Assembly: GCF_001612665.1 (NCBI RefSeq) | Contig: NZ_BDAX01000033.1 | Coordinates: forward strand, 32,702-96,701 | Origin: Nocardia alba NBRC 108234 | GTDB lineage: Bacteria > Actinomycetota > Actinomycetes > Mycobacteriales > Mycobacteriaceae | Reading direction: 5' to 3' | Length of the DNA: 64,000 nucleotides | Shown: positions 43,379 through 50,995 of the stretch, piece by piece | How positions within the stretch are numbered: position 1 is the stretch's first letter | How the letters are laid out: each line of letters begins with the position of its first letter | The notes under the pieces: generated by a model | Seen by the model: only the letters and a program-made list of their open reading frames with translations | What the model was told of the DNA's origin: nothing | The model's database searches: none | Position numbers and translations under genes: made by a program

Positions 43379-43730
43379 GCATGAGCGCACCTACTGCCGT
43401 TACGTAAAAGTTACCTACGGAGCATGAGGTGTGAACGATTTATTTTTCGTTTTTCGTGTGGAAGTGATTGTAGGTGGATTGGTGGTGTGGAGAGGGGGTG
43501 AGCGCGAAGTGATGGGGAGGTGATGGGAAGTGATGGGAGGTGATGTGCGGGAGATTGTGGGTCGGGAGGTGGAGTGGCGGTGGTGATCTCCGACGCGGCC
43601 GGCCCGCGCTGCGGGTGCCGGCGGACCGAGGTCGGGACTCCGGCCGCCTGTCCGTGTGCTCACATGGATGATGCGAGCGGACTACGGTGAGCACCGTTTC
43701 GGTCGGTGCGATGGGTGGGAGGTGGTGGCC
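43379..43730. other. Intergenic region with AT-rich tract and G-rich direct repeats
   Basis: An AT-rich stretch (about 43436-43460, including TTTATTTTTCGTTTTTCG) is followed by G-rich direct repeats of about 10 bp, GTGATGGGRR, at 43509-43545. The rest is G-rich on the + strand. No convincing gene is seen. Such a pairing could be a promoter/operator or a relic origin; G-quadruplex formation is possible. Confidence 0.4.
43509..43545 (+). repeat. GTGATGGG direct repeats
   Basis: GTGATGGG occurs three times, followed by a partial GTGATG, at a spacing of about 10-11 bp (one helical turn). All copies are in the same orientation. Confidence 0.8.
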
Positions 43731-44003
43731 ATGTACGGGAGGGGCTATCGGTGCGACCGGTGTGCGATCGGCTGGCACTCCAGCCCGTCGTGCCCTAACT
43801 CGCCGGGGGCGAGATTCTCGCCGACCATCCACGAAGTCCAGCGACAGGTCCACGCGCTCAACCGCGTTGGTAGTCCCGCCGATCGTGATCGGCATCGGCG
43901 CTTGTCCGGGCCGCTGCCGGAGATCCCACCACCGCTCGGGTTTCGGTGGTGGTGGATCCCGCTCGGCCTGGTCGTGTTCGTGGCGCTGGTGATCCTGATC
44001 TAG
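43731..44003 (+). CDS. Small Cys-rich, tail-anchored membrane protein
   Basis: 90 residues from ATG 43731, with GGGAGG 12 bases upstream; an earlier start at 43656 lacks a ribosome binding site. The N-terminus has a C-x2-C-x(n)-C cluster (YRCDRCAIGWHSSPSC) that could bind zinc. The C-terminus ends in one strong membrane span (WWWIPLGLVVFVALVILI) with no tail after it. The last 50 bases belong to a direct repeat that reappears at 45475. Function is unknown. Confidence 0.6.
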   Translation: MYGRGYRCDRCAIGWHSSPSCPNSPGARFSPTIHEVQRQVHALNRVGSPADRDRHRRLSGPLPEIPPPLGFRWWWIPLGLVVFVALVILI

Positions 44004-44063
44004 TCAGGCGCACCAGCGGCCCTCAGTTGATGCTGGTGATTCGGTGGCGGCCTTCGGCGTTAG
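43955..44063 (+). repeat. Direct repeat, copy A
   Basis: Matches 45475-45590 over its whole length with about ten differences and a few extra bases in copy B. It ends exactly where the inverted-repeat-bounded unit begins. Confidence 0.85.
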
Positions 44064-44134
44064 GGGTTCTCGTAGAACTCGCGGAATTTCGGGCGGATTT
44101 GACTGCGCGCGGCAGCATCTCGGTGGACTCGCTT

Positions 44135-44338
44135 TCAGCGAACACGATGCCGCTGGCGGCCTGGTTCAGACTGCGGCGCGTTTCGTGTTGGCGACCGGAA
44201 AAGCAAAATTTGGAGGACTTCGCGTGCCGCTCGGCGCCTGGCCGTCGTCGGGGCGAAGATCGCAGCCAAGGCGGCAACGGCAACAACTGCCGCGTAGAGC
44301 ACCCCGTTGGCGATGCACGCACTTGCCCAGGTGAGCAT
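44135..44338 (-). CDS. Small single-span membrane protein
   Basis: 67 residues from ATG 44338, with GGAGG 8 bases upstream. An N-terminal hydrophobic segment (residues 3-30, with VLYAAVVAVAALAAIFA) is followed by an Arg-rich cytosolic segment (PTTARRRAAREVLQILL) and a polar tail. Similar short proteins are, as I recall, widespread near regulators in actinomycete mobile DNA, without known function. It lies inside the inverted-repeat-bounded unit. Confidence 0.65.
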   Translation of the reverse strand: MLTWASACIANGVLYAAVVAVAALAAIFAPTTARRRAAREVLQILLFRSPTRNAPQSEPGRQRHRVR

Positions 44339-44512
44339 AAGAGAAACCTCCAGATCGCGGCCGGGCGCACGCCAGGCCAGTCATCAAGTCAGCTCCATAA
44401 GGCCATGTCACGCTGGTATCCGGCGAACTTCTCGGCGTCTTCCGGTTCATGCCGGATCTTTGGCTTCTCGGGCTACAGTGTGAGGCTGTAGGCCGGATGT
44501 TTCTGGATGAAC

Positions 44513-44539
44513 CCGGATAGATCCGGATAGATCCGGATA
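44513..44539 (+). repeat. CCGGATAGAT tandem repeats before the regulator gene
   Basis: Nearly three copies of CCGGATAGAT lie in tandem, ending 12 bp before ATG 44551. Related CCGGAT words occur further upstream (44415-44505). A 10-bp period and a position over the ribosome binding site suggest an operator for autoregulation. Confidence 0.75.
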
Positions 44540-44550
44540 GCGGGGGTGCC

Positions 44551-45312
44551 ATGAGTCAGGCAGAGGGTGATGAGCCAGTGGCGGAGCTGGCCTTGCTACT
44601 TCGCGAACTCAGGGTCCGGGCAGGTAAGCCATCGATATCACGGTTGGCTGAACTGACAACCCAGCGTGGCGTCAAAGGCATGCCGCGGTCAACCATTCAG
44701 GACAAACTTGCCGGCACGACCGCCCCGACAAGCGTGGAACAGGTCCTTGCTCTGGTCAGGGCTTGCGTTGCCCATGCGGACAGCGCCGGAAGCCCGCTGA
44801 CTGCCGCAGACAGGGACGAGGCGGTCTGGCGAGAGGCGTGGAACACGATGCAGCTCGCACGACTAGCCCCGCGACGCGAGCGGTACCAGGCCGCCCGGGC
44901 ATCTGCCGCGCTATCAGCAGCCTCGGACACCGGTCGTCAGCCGGAAGCCGTGCACCGGCCTGTTCTTCCGGACGATGAGGTGCTAGGGAAATTGGACGAC
45001 TTCATCGACCAATTTGGCGGGTACCGTTCAGAGCAGGAGCAGCTCCACTACATCGGCCACATAGTGGTAGATCTTGAGATATTCCTCGATGACCATGATC
45101 TGACGGATCCACAGACCAGGGCGTGGATCGACGGGATCTGTGACGGACTTGATGACGGTTGGGGCCAGAAGATTTCGGTCAACAAGATCCGAAAATTAGT
45201 CCAGAGCCTGCGAGGTATCCGTCAGAGGATCGCGGCGGGCTCGCCTCGTGAGGTCATCGATAACCTCTTCCCTACCGGGGTGACCGACGAAAAATCAGCG
45301 GGCATAGCGTAG
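44551..45312 (+). CDS. XRE-like regulatory protein
   Basis: 253 residues from ATG 44551. The N-terminus (residues 12-70) has the pattern LALLLRELRVRAGKPSISRL, then STIQDKLAGTTAPTSVEQVL, a Cro/C1-like helix-turn-helix common in Streptomyces- and Nocardia-type proteins. The middle is Ala/Arg-rich, and the C-terminal 110 residues form an acidic helical domain with no known family. The CCGGATAGAT repeats directly upstream suggest it regulates itself. It is the main cargo of the inverted-repeat-bounded unit. Confidence 0.7.
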   Translation: MSQAEGDEPVAELALLLRELRVRAGKPSISRLAELTTQRGVKGMPRSTIQDKLAGTTAPTSVEQVLALVRACVAHADSAGSPLTAADRDEAVWREAWNTMQLARLAPRRERYQAARASAALSAASDTGRQPEAVHRPVLPDDEVLGKLDDFIDQFGGYRSEQEQLHYIGHIVVDLEIFLDDHDLTDPQTRAWIDGICDGLDDGWGQKISVNKIRKLVQSLRGIRQRIAAGSPREVIDNLFPTGVTDEKSAGIA

Positions 45313-45474
45313 TCGCTGGTCCGCGTTATCGGTCGGAGGGCTGGTCAGGCCGTACATCGCCTGCTGCGGCCACGACATATTCTGCTGCTCGATCTCCAGA
45401 TCAACCTCTCCACCTCGCTGTTCGCCGCGAGACCTTCGAATCCGCCCGAAATTCGGCGAGTTCTACGGGAACCC

Positions 45475-45590
45475 GATCCCGCGCGGCCTGGTCGTGTCCG
45501 TGGCGCTGGTGATCCTGATCGAGTCAGGCGCACCAGCGGACCCTCACTTGTAGTTGATGATGGTGATTCGGTGGCGGCCTTCGGCGTTAG
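45475..45590 (+). repeat. Direct repeat, copy B
   Basis: Second copy of 43955-44063. It begins exactly where the unit ends and runs into the last codons of the integrase gene. It still encodes a divergent copy of the tail-anchor (GLVVSVALVILI) of the protein ending at 44003. Confidence 0.85.
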
Positions 45591-46516
45591 AAGGTGATGT
45601 CGCCGAAGAGTGTGAGTTGCTCGCTATCGGTGAGCGCCGCCCGGTTCCGCCGCGGGCGCTGACCGAGTAACACCGCCGCCCGATCGGGTTGGGTGCGTGC
45701 CCGACCCAGCCGGGCTGCGACCGTGGCGGGGTCAACCCCGCCGGCGAGCATCCGACGCTCGGCGGTCGCACGCAAAGTGCCCGGCGCCAACAGCAGCCCG
45801 GCGTCGGCACCGACGGCACGGATCACACGGTCGACCGACCGCAACCCCATCCGGCCACCGACGCGGGAGACGAACAGCGCGCGGGTCGGGTGCGCGCGGC
45901 CGAGCAGGCGCAGGTGTCGGTGCGAGAGCCATGCGGTGAGCGCGGCCCGTGACGCGGCGCTGATCGCGACGGTCCGGGATTGTCCGGACGCGGGGGTGAT
46001 GGTGATGGCACCGGGCCAGCCGGTCAGGTCGAGGTCGTCGACATCGAGAGCGGCCAGCTCGTGCGCGCGGGCGCCGACATCGAGAGTCAGCACGACCATC
46101 GCGTACTCGCGCGGGCCGCCGCCGGCGGCCGCGGTGAGCAGAGCCCGGTGCTCACCGTGGTCGAGGGTGCGCGGGGTGTAGAGCTCGGCGGTGACCCGCG
46201 GTGCATCGGGTGCACCGAGACCGAGCCAGTCATGGAACATCGCGAGCGCGGCCAACGACGTCCGCACCGAGCGGGGTGCGAGGTCGGCCTCGACCAACCA
46301 CGCCACCACCGCCGCGTCGCGGGCGCACGGATCGGCCAGGGCCTCGGGGTGGTCGTCGTCGGCGGCGAGCCAGCGCAGGTACTGGGTGACCCGGTCGAGG
46401 TAGCCGGTGCGGGTGCGCGCGGCGAGCTCCCGGCCGTCGAGGTAGGCGGCGAAACCGGTCAGCAGCACCGGCAGTTGCTCGCTCACCGGTACCGCGAACT
46501 CGCTCTCGCTCACCAT
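45587..46516 (-). CDS. Tyrosine-recombinase-fold protein with degenerate active site
   Basis: 309 residues from ATG 46516. The N-terminal SAM-like core-binding domain is clear (LPVLLTGFAAYLDGRELAAR, LAALAMFHDWLGL). The catalytic domain keeps the first Arg (GARAHEL) and the second Arg (GTLRAT), but HxLRH has lost its first His, the LGH motif reads LGRAR, no beta-hairpin Lys is apparent, and no nucleophilic Tyr follows. It ends with QLTLFGDITF. Either it is an inactive relic or it has a DNA-binding role. The frame is intact, which argues against simple decay. Confidence 0.75.
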   Translation of the reverse strand: MVSESEFAVPVSEQLPVLLTGFAAYLDGRELAARTRTGYLDRVTQYLRWLAADDDHPEALADPCARDAAVVAWLVEADLAPRSVRTSLAALAMFHDWLGLGAPDAPRVTAELYTPRTLDHGEHRALLTAAAGGGPREYAMVVLTLDVGARAHELAALDVDDLDLTGWPGAITITPASGQSRTVAISAASRAALTAWLSHRHLRLLGRAHPTRALFVSRVGGRMGLRSVDRVIRAVGADAGLLLAPGTLRATAERRMLAGGVDPATVAARLGRARTQPDRAAVLLGQRPRRNRAALTDSEQLTLFGDITF

Positions 46517-46589
46517 CGACCACCGTCCCGTGCCGCGCACTTGTTGTGCGGATGATCGCAGCAGCCCCCGACATCTGTGGCCCGCGATG

Positions 46590-46627
46590 ATTAGCGGCCA
46601 CCCAAGAGGTGCCCCGGGCAGCCGCTA
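46590..46627. repeat. TTAGCGGC inverted-repeat box, copy 1
   Basis: Arms TTAGCGGC and GCCGCTAG enclose about 22 bp. The whole box resembles 48123-48160 (shared GATTAGCGGCC, GAGGT, CCC and GCCGCTA). It lies 74 bp upstream of the recombinase-fold gene and downstream of the zinc-finger gene. Confidence 0.7.
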
Positions 46628-46814
46628 GTTTCTGTCTGCCGATCGGGTGGGGTCGGATCGGTGGCCAACCCCACACCGCAGCCGCCGGCGCTCCGACCGG
46701 GCCGGTCGCCAGCCGCCTTGTACCCCGGTTAAGACCGGGCCGCGGGTGAGGTCGTCAGACCGGAACCCGGTGGATCGTTCTCACGGCGGGGTCAGGAGCG
46801 CACCAGGTACGGTC

Positions 46815-47372
46815 CTAGTCCTCTCGCAGTTTCATCCTTTCGCGGTAGGCGCGTTGTCTGCAGGCCGAGCTGCAGTATTGACGGCGGCGACCCTGCATCT
46901 TCGGCGTTCGGGACGGCCCGTACGCAGGGCAGGGGCAAGCCGCGCAACCGTAGTCGACTCCGAACGGATTCAGCGCTGATCTGTCCGGCGCGTAGAACTC
47001 CATGTCTCCGTGGATCGCGCAACTGGTACTGCGGATACCCTGGGGGGCCCATATGTCGTTCAGCAGCTCGGGATGCTCTTGTACGAAGCGGAGTACGCGG
47101 GCAGCGTCGTCGCTGTCCATCTCGTCTTGGTTCAGGAACACGAATTTCAGCCAACTGGCCAGGTTCTGGAACACCGAGTACTCGATAACCCCCGAATCCT
47201 TCGATTCGGGCGCCTGTGCGATCGGCATGCCCGTTGTCACGGCGGTCAGTAGGGCTTCGGTGTTGAACCGCCAGTCACGGTCGATCAGAATGTCCGCGAA
47301 CTTGTCGGCAAGCTCTGTAGTCACCACGGTGTTCTCCACGGGCCCGCGGCGGCTGTGTGTGCGTCGGCTCAC
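46815..47372 (-). CDS. Protein with C-terminal zinc-finger-like motif
   Basis: 185 residues from GTG 47372, preceded by GAGGAGGAG. The N-terminal two-thirds is helical and unrecognised (LADKFADILIDRDWRFNTEA). The C-terminus has CAACPCPAYG and then RRRQYCSSACRQRAYRERM, a C-x2-C...C-x3-C finger followed by a basic helix, like CGNR or plasmid-type fingers. GTGA overlap with the upstream membrane gene shows translational coupling. A DNA-binding role is likely, but the target is unknown. Confidence 0.65.
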   Translation of the reverse strand: MSRRTHSRRGPVENTVVTTELADKFADILIDRDWRFNTEALLTAVTTGMPIAQAPESKDSGVIEYSVFQNLASWLKFVFLNQDEMDSDDAARVLRFVQEHPELLNDIWAPQGIRSTSCAIHGDMEFYAPDRSALNPFGVDYGCAACPCPAYGPSRTPKMQGRRRQYCSSACRQRAYRERMKLRED

Positions 47373-47692
47373 CGCTCCTCCTCTACAGTCTCGGCTTCCT
47401 GCTGCAACCCGGTCTGGTGGTCGGGGCCATCGTTGTTGCGTTGTTCCTCGGTATGGACGGGCTGGGCTGGTCCTGTGTCGTCGAGCTGTTCCTCATTGTC
47501 ACTGGACTGCTGGTCCAGCGCTCGGAGTCCGAATGCGCTTGCGAAGGCACGAAATACGGCTACGACATCCGCGCGTGGTGCCAGGATCAGCGCGAGAACT
47601 GTGATGAGCACGACCGCGCCGACAAGCACGAGCAGCGCCCAAATGCTGGCGTTCGCGGCCTGCGCGACGGCGGTCAACACGGGGTTGAGCAC
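47369..47692 (-). CDS. Small membrane protein with acidic tail
   Basis: 107 residues from GTG 47692, with GGAGG at a good distance upstream. A hydrophobic N-terminal segment (residues 15-40, WALLVLVGAVVLITVLALIL) is followed by a helix (VVAVFRAFASAFGLRAL) and a Gln/Glu/Asp-rich tail, so one span and a cytosolic acidic tail. It is coupled to the zinc-finger gene. Two terminators lie just upstream, so it begins a new transcript. Function is unknown. Confidence 0.6.
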   Translation of the reverse strand: MLNPVLTAVAQAANASIWALLVLVGAVVLITVLALILAPRADVVAVFRAFASAFGLRALDQQSSDNEEQLDDTGPAQPVHTEEQRNNDGPDHQTGLQQEAETVEEER

Positions 47693-47713
47693 AACATCCT
47701 CCGGAAATGACGA

Positions 47714-47742
47714 AAGCCCCCGGCGCAGATCGCCGAGGGCTT
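47714..47742 (-). terminator. Leftward hairpin, possible terminator
   Basis: Arms AAGCCCCCGGCG and CGCCGAGGGCTT pair with one mismatch; on the minus strand the stem is followed by TTCG. It lies 22 bp upstream of the start at 47692. Confidence 0.6.
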
Positions 47743-47773
47743 AGGGGGACGAGCAGGGATGTGCGGAGCAACA

Positions 47774-47801
47774 AAAAAGCCCGACCGCCAGGGTCGAGCT
47801 G
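47774..47801 (-). terminator. Leftward Rho-independent terminator
   Basis: On the minus strand an imperfect GCTCGACCC/GGTCGGGC stem is followed by TTTTTT, a classical intrinsic terminator. It probably ends the transcript of the HTH gene at 48194-48430. Confidence 0.85.
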
Positions 47802-48193
47802 ATGGGCCACACACTTATAGCCGCTGAAGGGCAGCTTACCAGCTTGCTCGGTAGGGGTAAATCAGCATCCCAGGGCAGGTATTTGGAGGGGCTGGCTATT
47901 TCGTAACGCCGAAGCCCGTCGCCTGATCTTTTGACTGGAGACCACACCGGACGAGTTCGCCGCTACCGATGGAACGGGCTTGGCTGAGTAATCAGCCAGG
48001 CCTCGAAATCGGTTGGCTCGCCCGAGGATTCCCACAGCGTGTGTCCCTGGGCAACGGCGCGAACCCGGAGTGTCCCAGGCTCACGTCGTCACCGATCGTG
48101 CGGGTCAGGCGGCGCAGAACGATTAGCGGCCGCCTAGGAGGTCTCCCTGGTGGCCGCTAACTCCTGCACCTAATGGGAGAAGGCGCGGGCGGC
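47802..48193. other. Intergenic region with second TTAGCGGC box
   Basis: About 390 bases with no convincing gene; frames here lack ribosome binding sites and coding bias. It contains the inverted-repeat box at 48123-48160 and leads into the terminators at 47.7-47.8 kb. Confidence 0.5.
48123..48160. repeat. TTAGCGGC inverted-repeat box, copy 2
   Basis: Arms TTAGCGGCCGCC and GGTGGCCGCTAA (one mismatch over 12 bp) enclose 14 bp. It begins 34 bp past the stop of the HTH gene. Related to 46590-46627. Confidence 0.75.
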
Positions 48194-48430
48194 TCAGTCG
48201 CGCACCTGGCGTTTGACTTTCCCGTCGCGGATGCGGGCGACGTACTCGCGTGTGAATCCGGCACGGCGGGCGACCTCGCTGGGTCCGAATTTCGTGACGC
48301 CGTCGACGATCGCGTCGAAGAGCTCTTCGCGGGACTGCTGGTAGCGGGCCTTGTCGGCGTGGAAGGTCTTGCCCGCGTTCTCGATGCGGTCCAGCAGTGG
48401 AAGGTCGGCGTCCTCGGCATCGGTGCTCAT
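48194..48430 (-). CDS. Small HTH protein divergent from the methyltransferase operon
   Basis: 78 residues from ATG 48430, with CAGGGG just upstream. The N-terminus is acidic and helical (DADLPLLDRIENAGKTFHAD), and the C-terminus is a helix-turn-helix with a basic end (FGPSEVARRAGFTREYVARI, DGKVKRQVRD). Proteins of this kind accompany methyltransferase and hypothetical operons of actinomycete elements. A perfect 18-bp-arm inverted repeat lies in the divergent promoter and may be its operator. Confidence 0.7.
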   Translation of the reverse strand: MSTDAEDADLPLLDRIENAGKTFHADKARYQQSREELFDAIVDGVTKFGPSEVARRAGFTREYVARIRDGKVKRQVRD

Positions 48431-48486
48431 CCCCTGAGTGTAAACGGTGGTAGCGAACAGTGTTGACATGACACGGGACGCTACCT

Positions 48487-48533
48487 AATGTGAACAGTGG
48501 TCGCAACCAATGATCGCGACCACTGTTCACATT
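48487..48533. promoter_or_regulatory. Perfect 18-bp inverted repeat in a divergent promoter
   Basis: Arms AATGTGAACAGTGGTCGC and GCGACCACTGTTCACATT with an 11-bp spacer. A related half-site (GGTGGTAGCGAACAGTG) lies at 48442-48458. It ends 28 bp before the rightward ATG at 48562 and is the likely control site of the methyltransferase operon. Confidence 0.8.
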
Positions 48534-48561
48534 CGAGTTTCACTCTCACCTTGGAGCCTCC

Positions 48562-49329
48562 ATGACCACCGCTCCCATCAGCGCCTTCCCGGCCACCGAC
48601 CCCCGCCACTACACCGGCGAGTTCGCCGACTACTGGGAGGACCGCGAGGATCTCGCGTCCTTCGCCGTCGCCGCGGTCCTGGCCGCCGAGTCGGTCCGCG
48701 CCACACTGCTCGGCCATCACCGCCGCGCTGGTGACCTGCTCGCCGCCGCCGAACGCGGCCTGCCCAGCGACCCCGCCGTCGCCAGGAGCTGGGCCTCGGA
48801 ACTGTGGGCGCTGCGCAGCGCGCTCGTCGCCGGACCCGACCCCGAGCAGAACGCGCCGATGTGGCTGCGCGGCGCGCACCTGGCCGACGCGCTGATCGAG
48901 AACCTCTACACCCCTGACGATCTGGTCCTGGAATGGCACCTGGACCGCACTAGGACCGCACCGCTGTGGCGGAGGCGCGCGACCAGCCGAGATGCCCGTG
49001 AGTACCTGTTGTCGGTGCAGTACGACCCGACCGACCGCTACACCCTCGGCGTCCTGGCTCTGGACCGGCAGGCCGGGCGGGTTCAGCTGCTGCGCACGAT
49101 CTACATCGGCGGCGCCTTCGGTGACTCGGCCGGTCGGTGGCTGGTCGTGGACACCGCCGACACCACCCTGTCCCCTGCCCTGCGCCCCCACAAGGCGCTG
49201 AGTACCACCGAGCGCGACCTGCTCGCGCGGGCGGCGGATCTGAGCGCGATCGAGGACAGCTGGGTCGAAGAGTTCGACCAGTTGATGGGTCGCTGGATGC
49301 GCACCCTGATCGAGGCCGGTGCGGCATGA
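48562..49329 (+). CDS. Unrecognised partner protein of the C5 methyltransferase
   Basis: 255 residues from ATG 48562. The N-terminal half is Ala-rich and helical (DLASFAVAAVLAAESVRATL, RAGDLLAAAERGLPSDP). The C-terminal half contains beta-like segments (RYTLGVLALDRQAGRVQLLR). No motif of a restriction nuclease (PD-ExK, HNH) or helicase is seen. Its stop overlaps the methyltransferase start (ATGA), so the two proteins are made together. Confidence 0.65.
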   Translation: MTTAPISAFPATDPRHYTGEFADYWEDREDLASFAVAAVLAAESVRATLLGHHRRAGDLLAAAERGLPSDPAVARSWASELWALRSALVAGPDPEQNAPMWLRGAHLADALIENLYTPDDLVLEWHLDRTRTAPLWRRRATSRDAREYLLSVQYDPTDRYTLGVLALDRQAGRVQLLRTIYIGGAFGDSAGRWLVVDTADTTLSPALRPHKALSTTERDLLARAADLSAIEDSWVEEFDQLMGRWMRTLIEAGAA

Positions 49330-50909
49330 GCCTGCGCTCGAACGTCTACTTCGGCGGATTCGGTGGCGACACCGTCGGCTGGGAACAGGTCCCCGGTCTG
49401 ACCGGCCAGATCTATGCCAACCACTCCGATATCTGCGTCGAGATCCACGCCCTGAACTTCCCGAACATCATCCATCTGCCGCCCGGCGACGTGCGCGAGA
49501 TCGACCTGGCCACCTTGCCGTATGCCGAATTGTTCTGGGCCTCCCCGGCATGCCCTGCCTGGACCGACGCCGCCGGGAAGAAGCGGCACTTCGACCAGTC
49601 CAACCAGTACTCGATGCTCGAGGACAGCGAACTCGGCCTGGTTATCGACGACCCGGCTGAGTCGCGGTCGCGGTCGCTGATCGAGCAGATCCCGCGCTAC
49701 CTGCGCGCGATGGCCGCCCGTGGCACCCCGGTGCTGGGCGGGGTGATGGAAAACGTGATCCAGTGCCGCCGCTGGGACCGGTGGGCCGAATGGATCCGCT
49801 CGATCGAGGAGATCGGGCCCGGCTACAACGTGCGCGTCATCGCGTTGAACTCGATGCACGCGATGCCGCGGCTGTGCTCGCCCGCACCGCAGAGCAGGGA
49901 TCGGCTGTATGTGGCCTACACGCTGAAATCGTTGGGCCGGACCCCGGATTGGGACAAATGGCTGCGCCCGAAGGCGTACTGCACGGGCTGCGACAAGGTC
50001 GTCGACGCGATCCAGTCGTGGAAGAAGCCCGGCCAGGACATGGGCCGCTACGGCATCGCCCATGGCCAGTACGTCTACCGGTGCCCGTCGGGGTCGTGCC
50101 GCAACGCGATAGTCGAGCCGTTCACGACCCCGGCCTCGGCCGCGATCGACTGGAGCCTGGACCCCGGCGCGGTGATCGCCGACCGTGACAAACCCCTCGC
50201 CGCGGCGACGATGGAACGCATCCGGATCGGGCTAGAGCGCTACGCCGGTGAGGCGATGCTCAACCCGGCCGGCGGGACCTGGCGCACCGCGGCGACACCG
50301 TTGTCGGAGCCGATGCCCACGCGCACCACCCGCGAGACCGACGCGCTGGTGCTGCCGCCGATGCTGGTGCAGACCTCCAAGCGCTCCACCCAGCCCGCCC
50401 GCGCGATGTCGGCGCCGATGCCGACCCAGACCACCCGCCGCGAGCTCGGCGTCGTCCTGCCGCCGTTTCTGACCTCGCTGCGTGGTGGCGGCAGCAAAAC
50501 CGCCACCTACGGCATCGACGAGCCTTTGAGTACTTTCTCTGCCAGCGGGTTTCACCACGGTCTCGTTGGCCCGCCCCAGGACCGTGCTGATCTGCTGGTG
50601 CCCTACTACTCGACCGGGGTGGCCCGGCCGGTCTCCGAGCCGATGGGCACGCTGACCACCCGTGACCGCTTCGGGGTGCTCGGCGTCGACGAGGTCAACC
50701 GGCTCGCCGGGCAGTGCACGTTCCGGATGCTGGAAATCCCGGAGATCCGTGACGGCATGGCCTTCCCGAAAGGCTTCCGCATGATCGGCGACAAGCGGAC
50801 CCGGGCCCGCGGGCTCGGCAACGCGGTCACCCCGCCGGTCTCCGAAGTGCTGGGCTGCGCCCTGGTCGAGACCATCACCGGCGAATCGATCGAGCGTTTC
50901 GCCTCCTGA
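49326..50909 (+). CDS. DNA (cytosine-5) methyltransferase
   Basis: 527 residues from ATG 49326, which overlaps the upstream stop. Motif I is YFGGFGGDTVGWEQ, motif IV is ASPACPAWT with catalytic C76 (an ACP context rather than PPC), motif VI is MENVIQC, motif VIII is PQSRDRLYV, and motif X is RGLGNAVTPPV. The region between VIII and X, residues 215-440, is a long target-recognition domain with a CTGCDKV...CPSGSC cysteine pair. No restriction endonuclease gene is adjacent, so it is an orphan, perhaps for anti-restriction or regulation of the element. Confidence 0.9.
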   Translation: MSLRSNVYFGGFGGDTVGWEQVPGLTGQIYANHSDICVEIHALNFPNIIHLPPGDVREIDLATLPYAELFWASPACPAWTDAAGKKRHFDQSNQYSMLEDSELGLVIDDPAESRSRSLIEQIPRYLRAMAARGTPVLGGVMENVIQCRRWDRWAEWIRSIEEIGPGYNVRVIALNSMHAMPRLCSPAPQSRDRLYVAYTLKSLGRTPDWDKWLRPKAYCTGCDKVVDAIQSWKKPGQDMGRYGIAHGQYVYRCPSGSCRNAIVEPFTTPASAAIDWSLDPGAVIADRDKPLAAATMERIRIGLERYAGEAMLNPAGGTWRTAATPLSEPMPTRTTRETDALVLPPMLVQTSKRSTQPARAMSAPMPTQTTRRELGVVLPPFLTSLRGGGSKTATYGIDEPLSTFSASGFHHGLVGPPQDRADLLVPYYSTGVARPVSEPMGTLTTRDRFGVLGVDEVNRLAGQCTFRMLEIPEIRDGMAFPKGFRMIGDKRTRARGLGNAVTPPVSEVLGCALVETITGESIERFAS

Positions 50910-50995
50910 ACATGGCGGGACCGGGGTGCACCTAACACCCCGGTTCCGCCGCACATCCTTCCAGATTCCCGATCCCACTCCCCGGAGGAACCCAG

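Larger units (their letters stand above)
44064..45474. mobile_element. 1.4-kb unit with 39-bp terminal inverted repeats
   Basis: The left end reads GGGTTCTCGTAGAACTCGCG and continues GAATTTCGGGCGGATTTGA. The inverted right end reads GGGTTCCCGTAGAACTCGCC and continues GAATTTCGGGCGGATTCGA. They agree at 36 of 39 positions. The length and GGG start resemble Tn3-family ends. The unit holds a small leftward membrane gene and a rightward regulator but no transposase, so it would be a non-autonomous passenger unit. It is flanked by about 110-bp direct repeats with the geometry of a target duplication, far longer than the 5 bp Tn3 elements make. Confidence 0.7.

Noticed and set aside
49137..49325. 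N-terminal extension of the methyltransferase frame
   Set aside because: The extension is Arg/Pro-rich and overlaps the upstream gene out of frame. ATG 49326 starts directly before motif I and forms a classical ATGA overlap.
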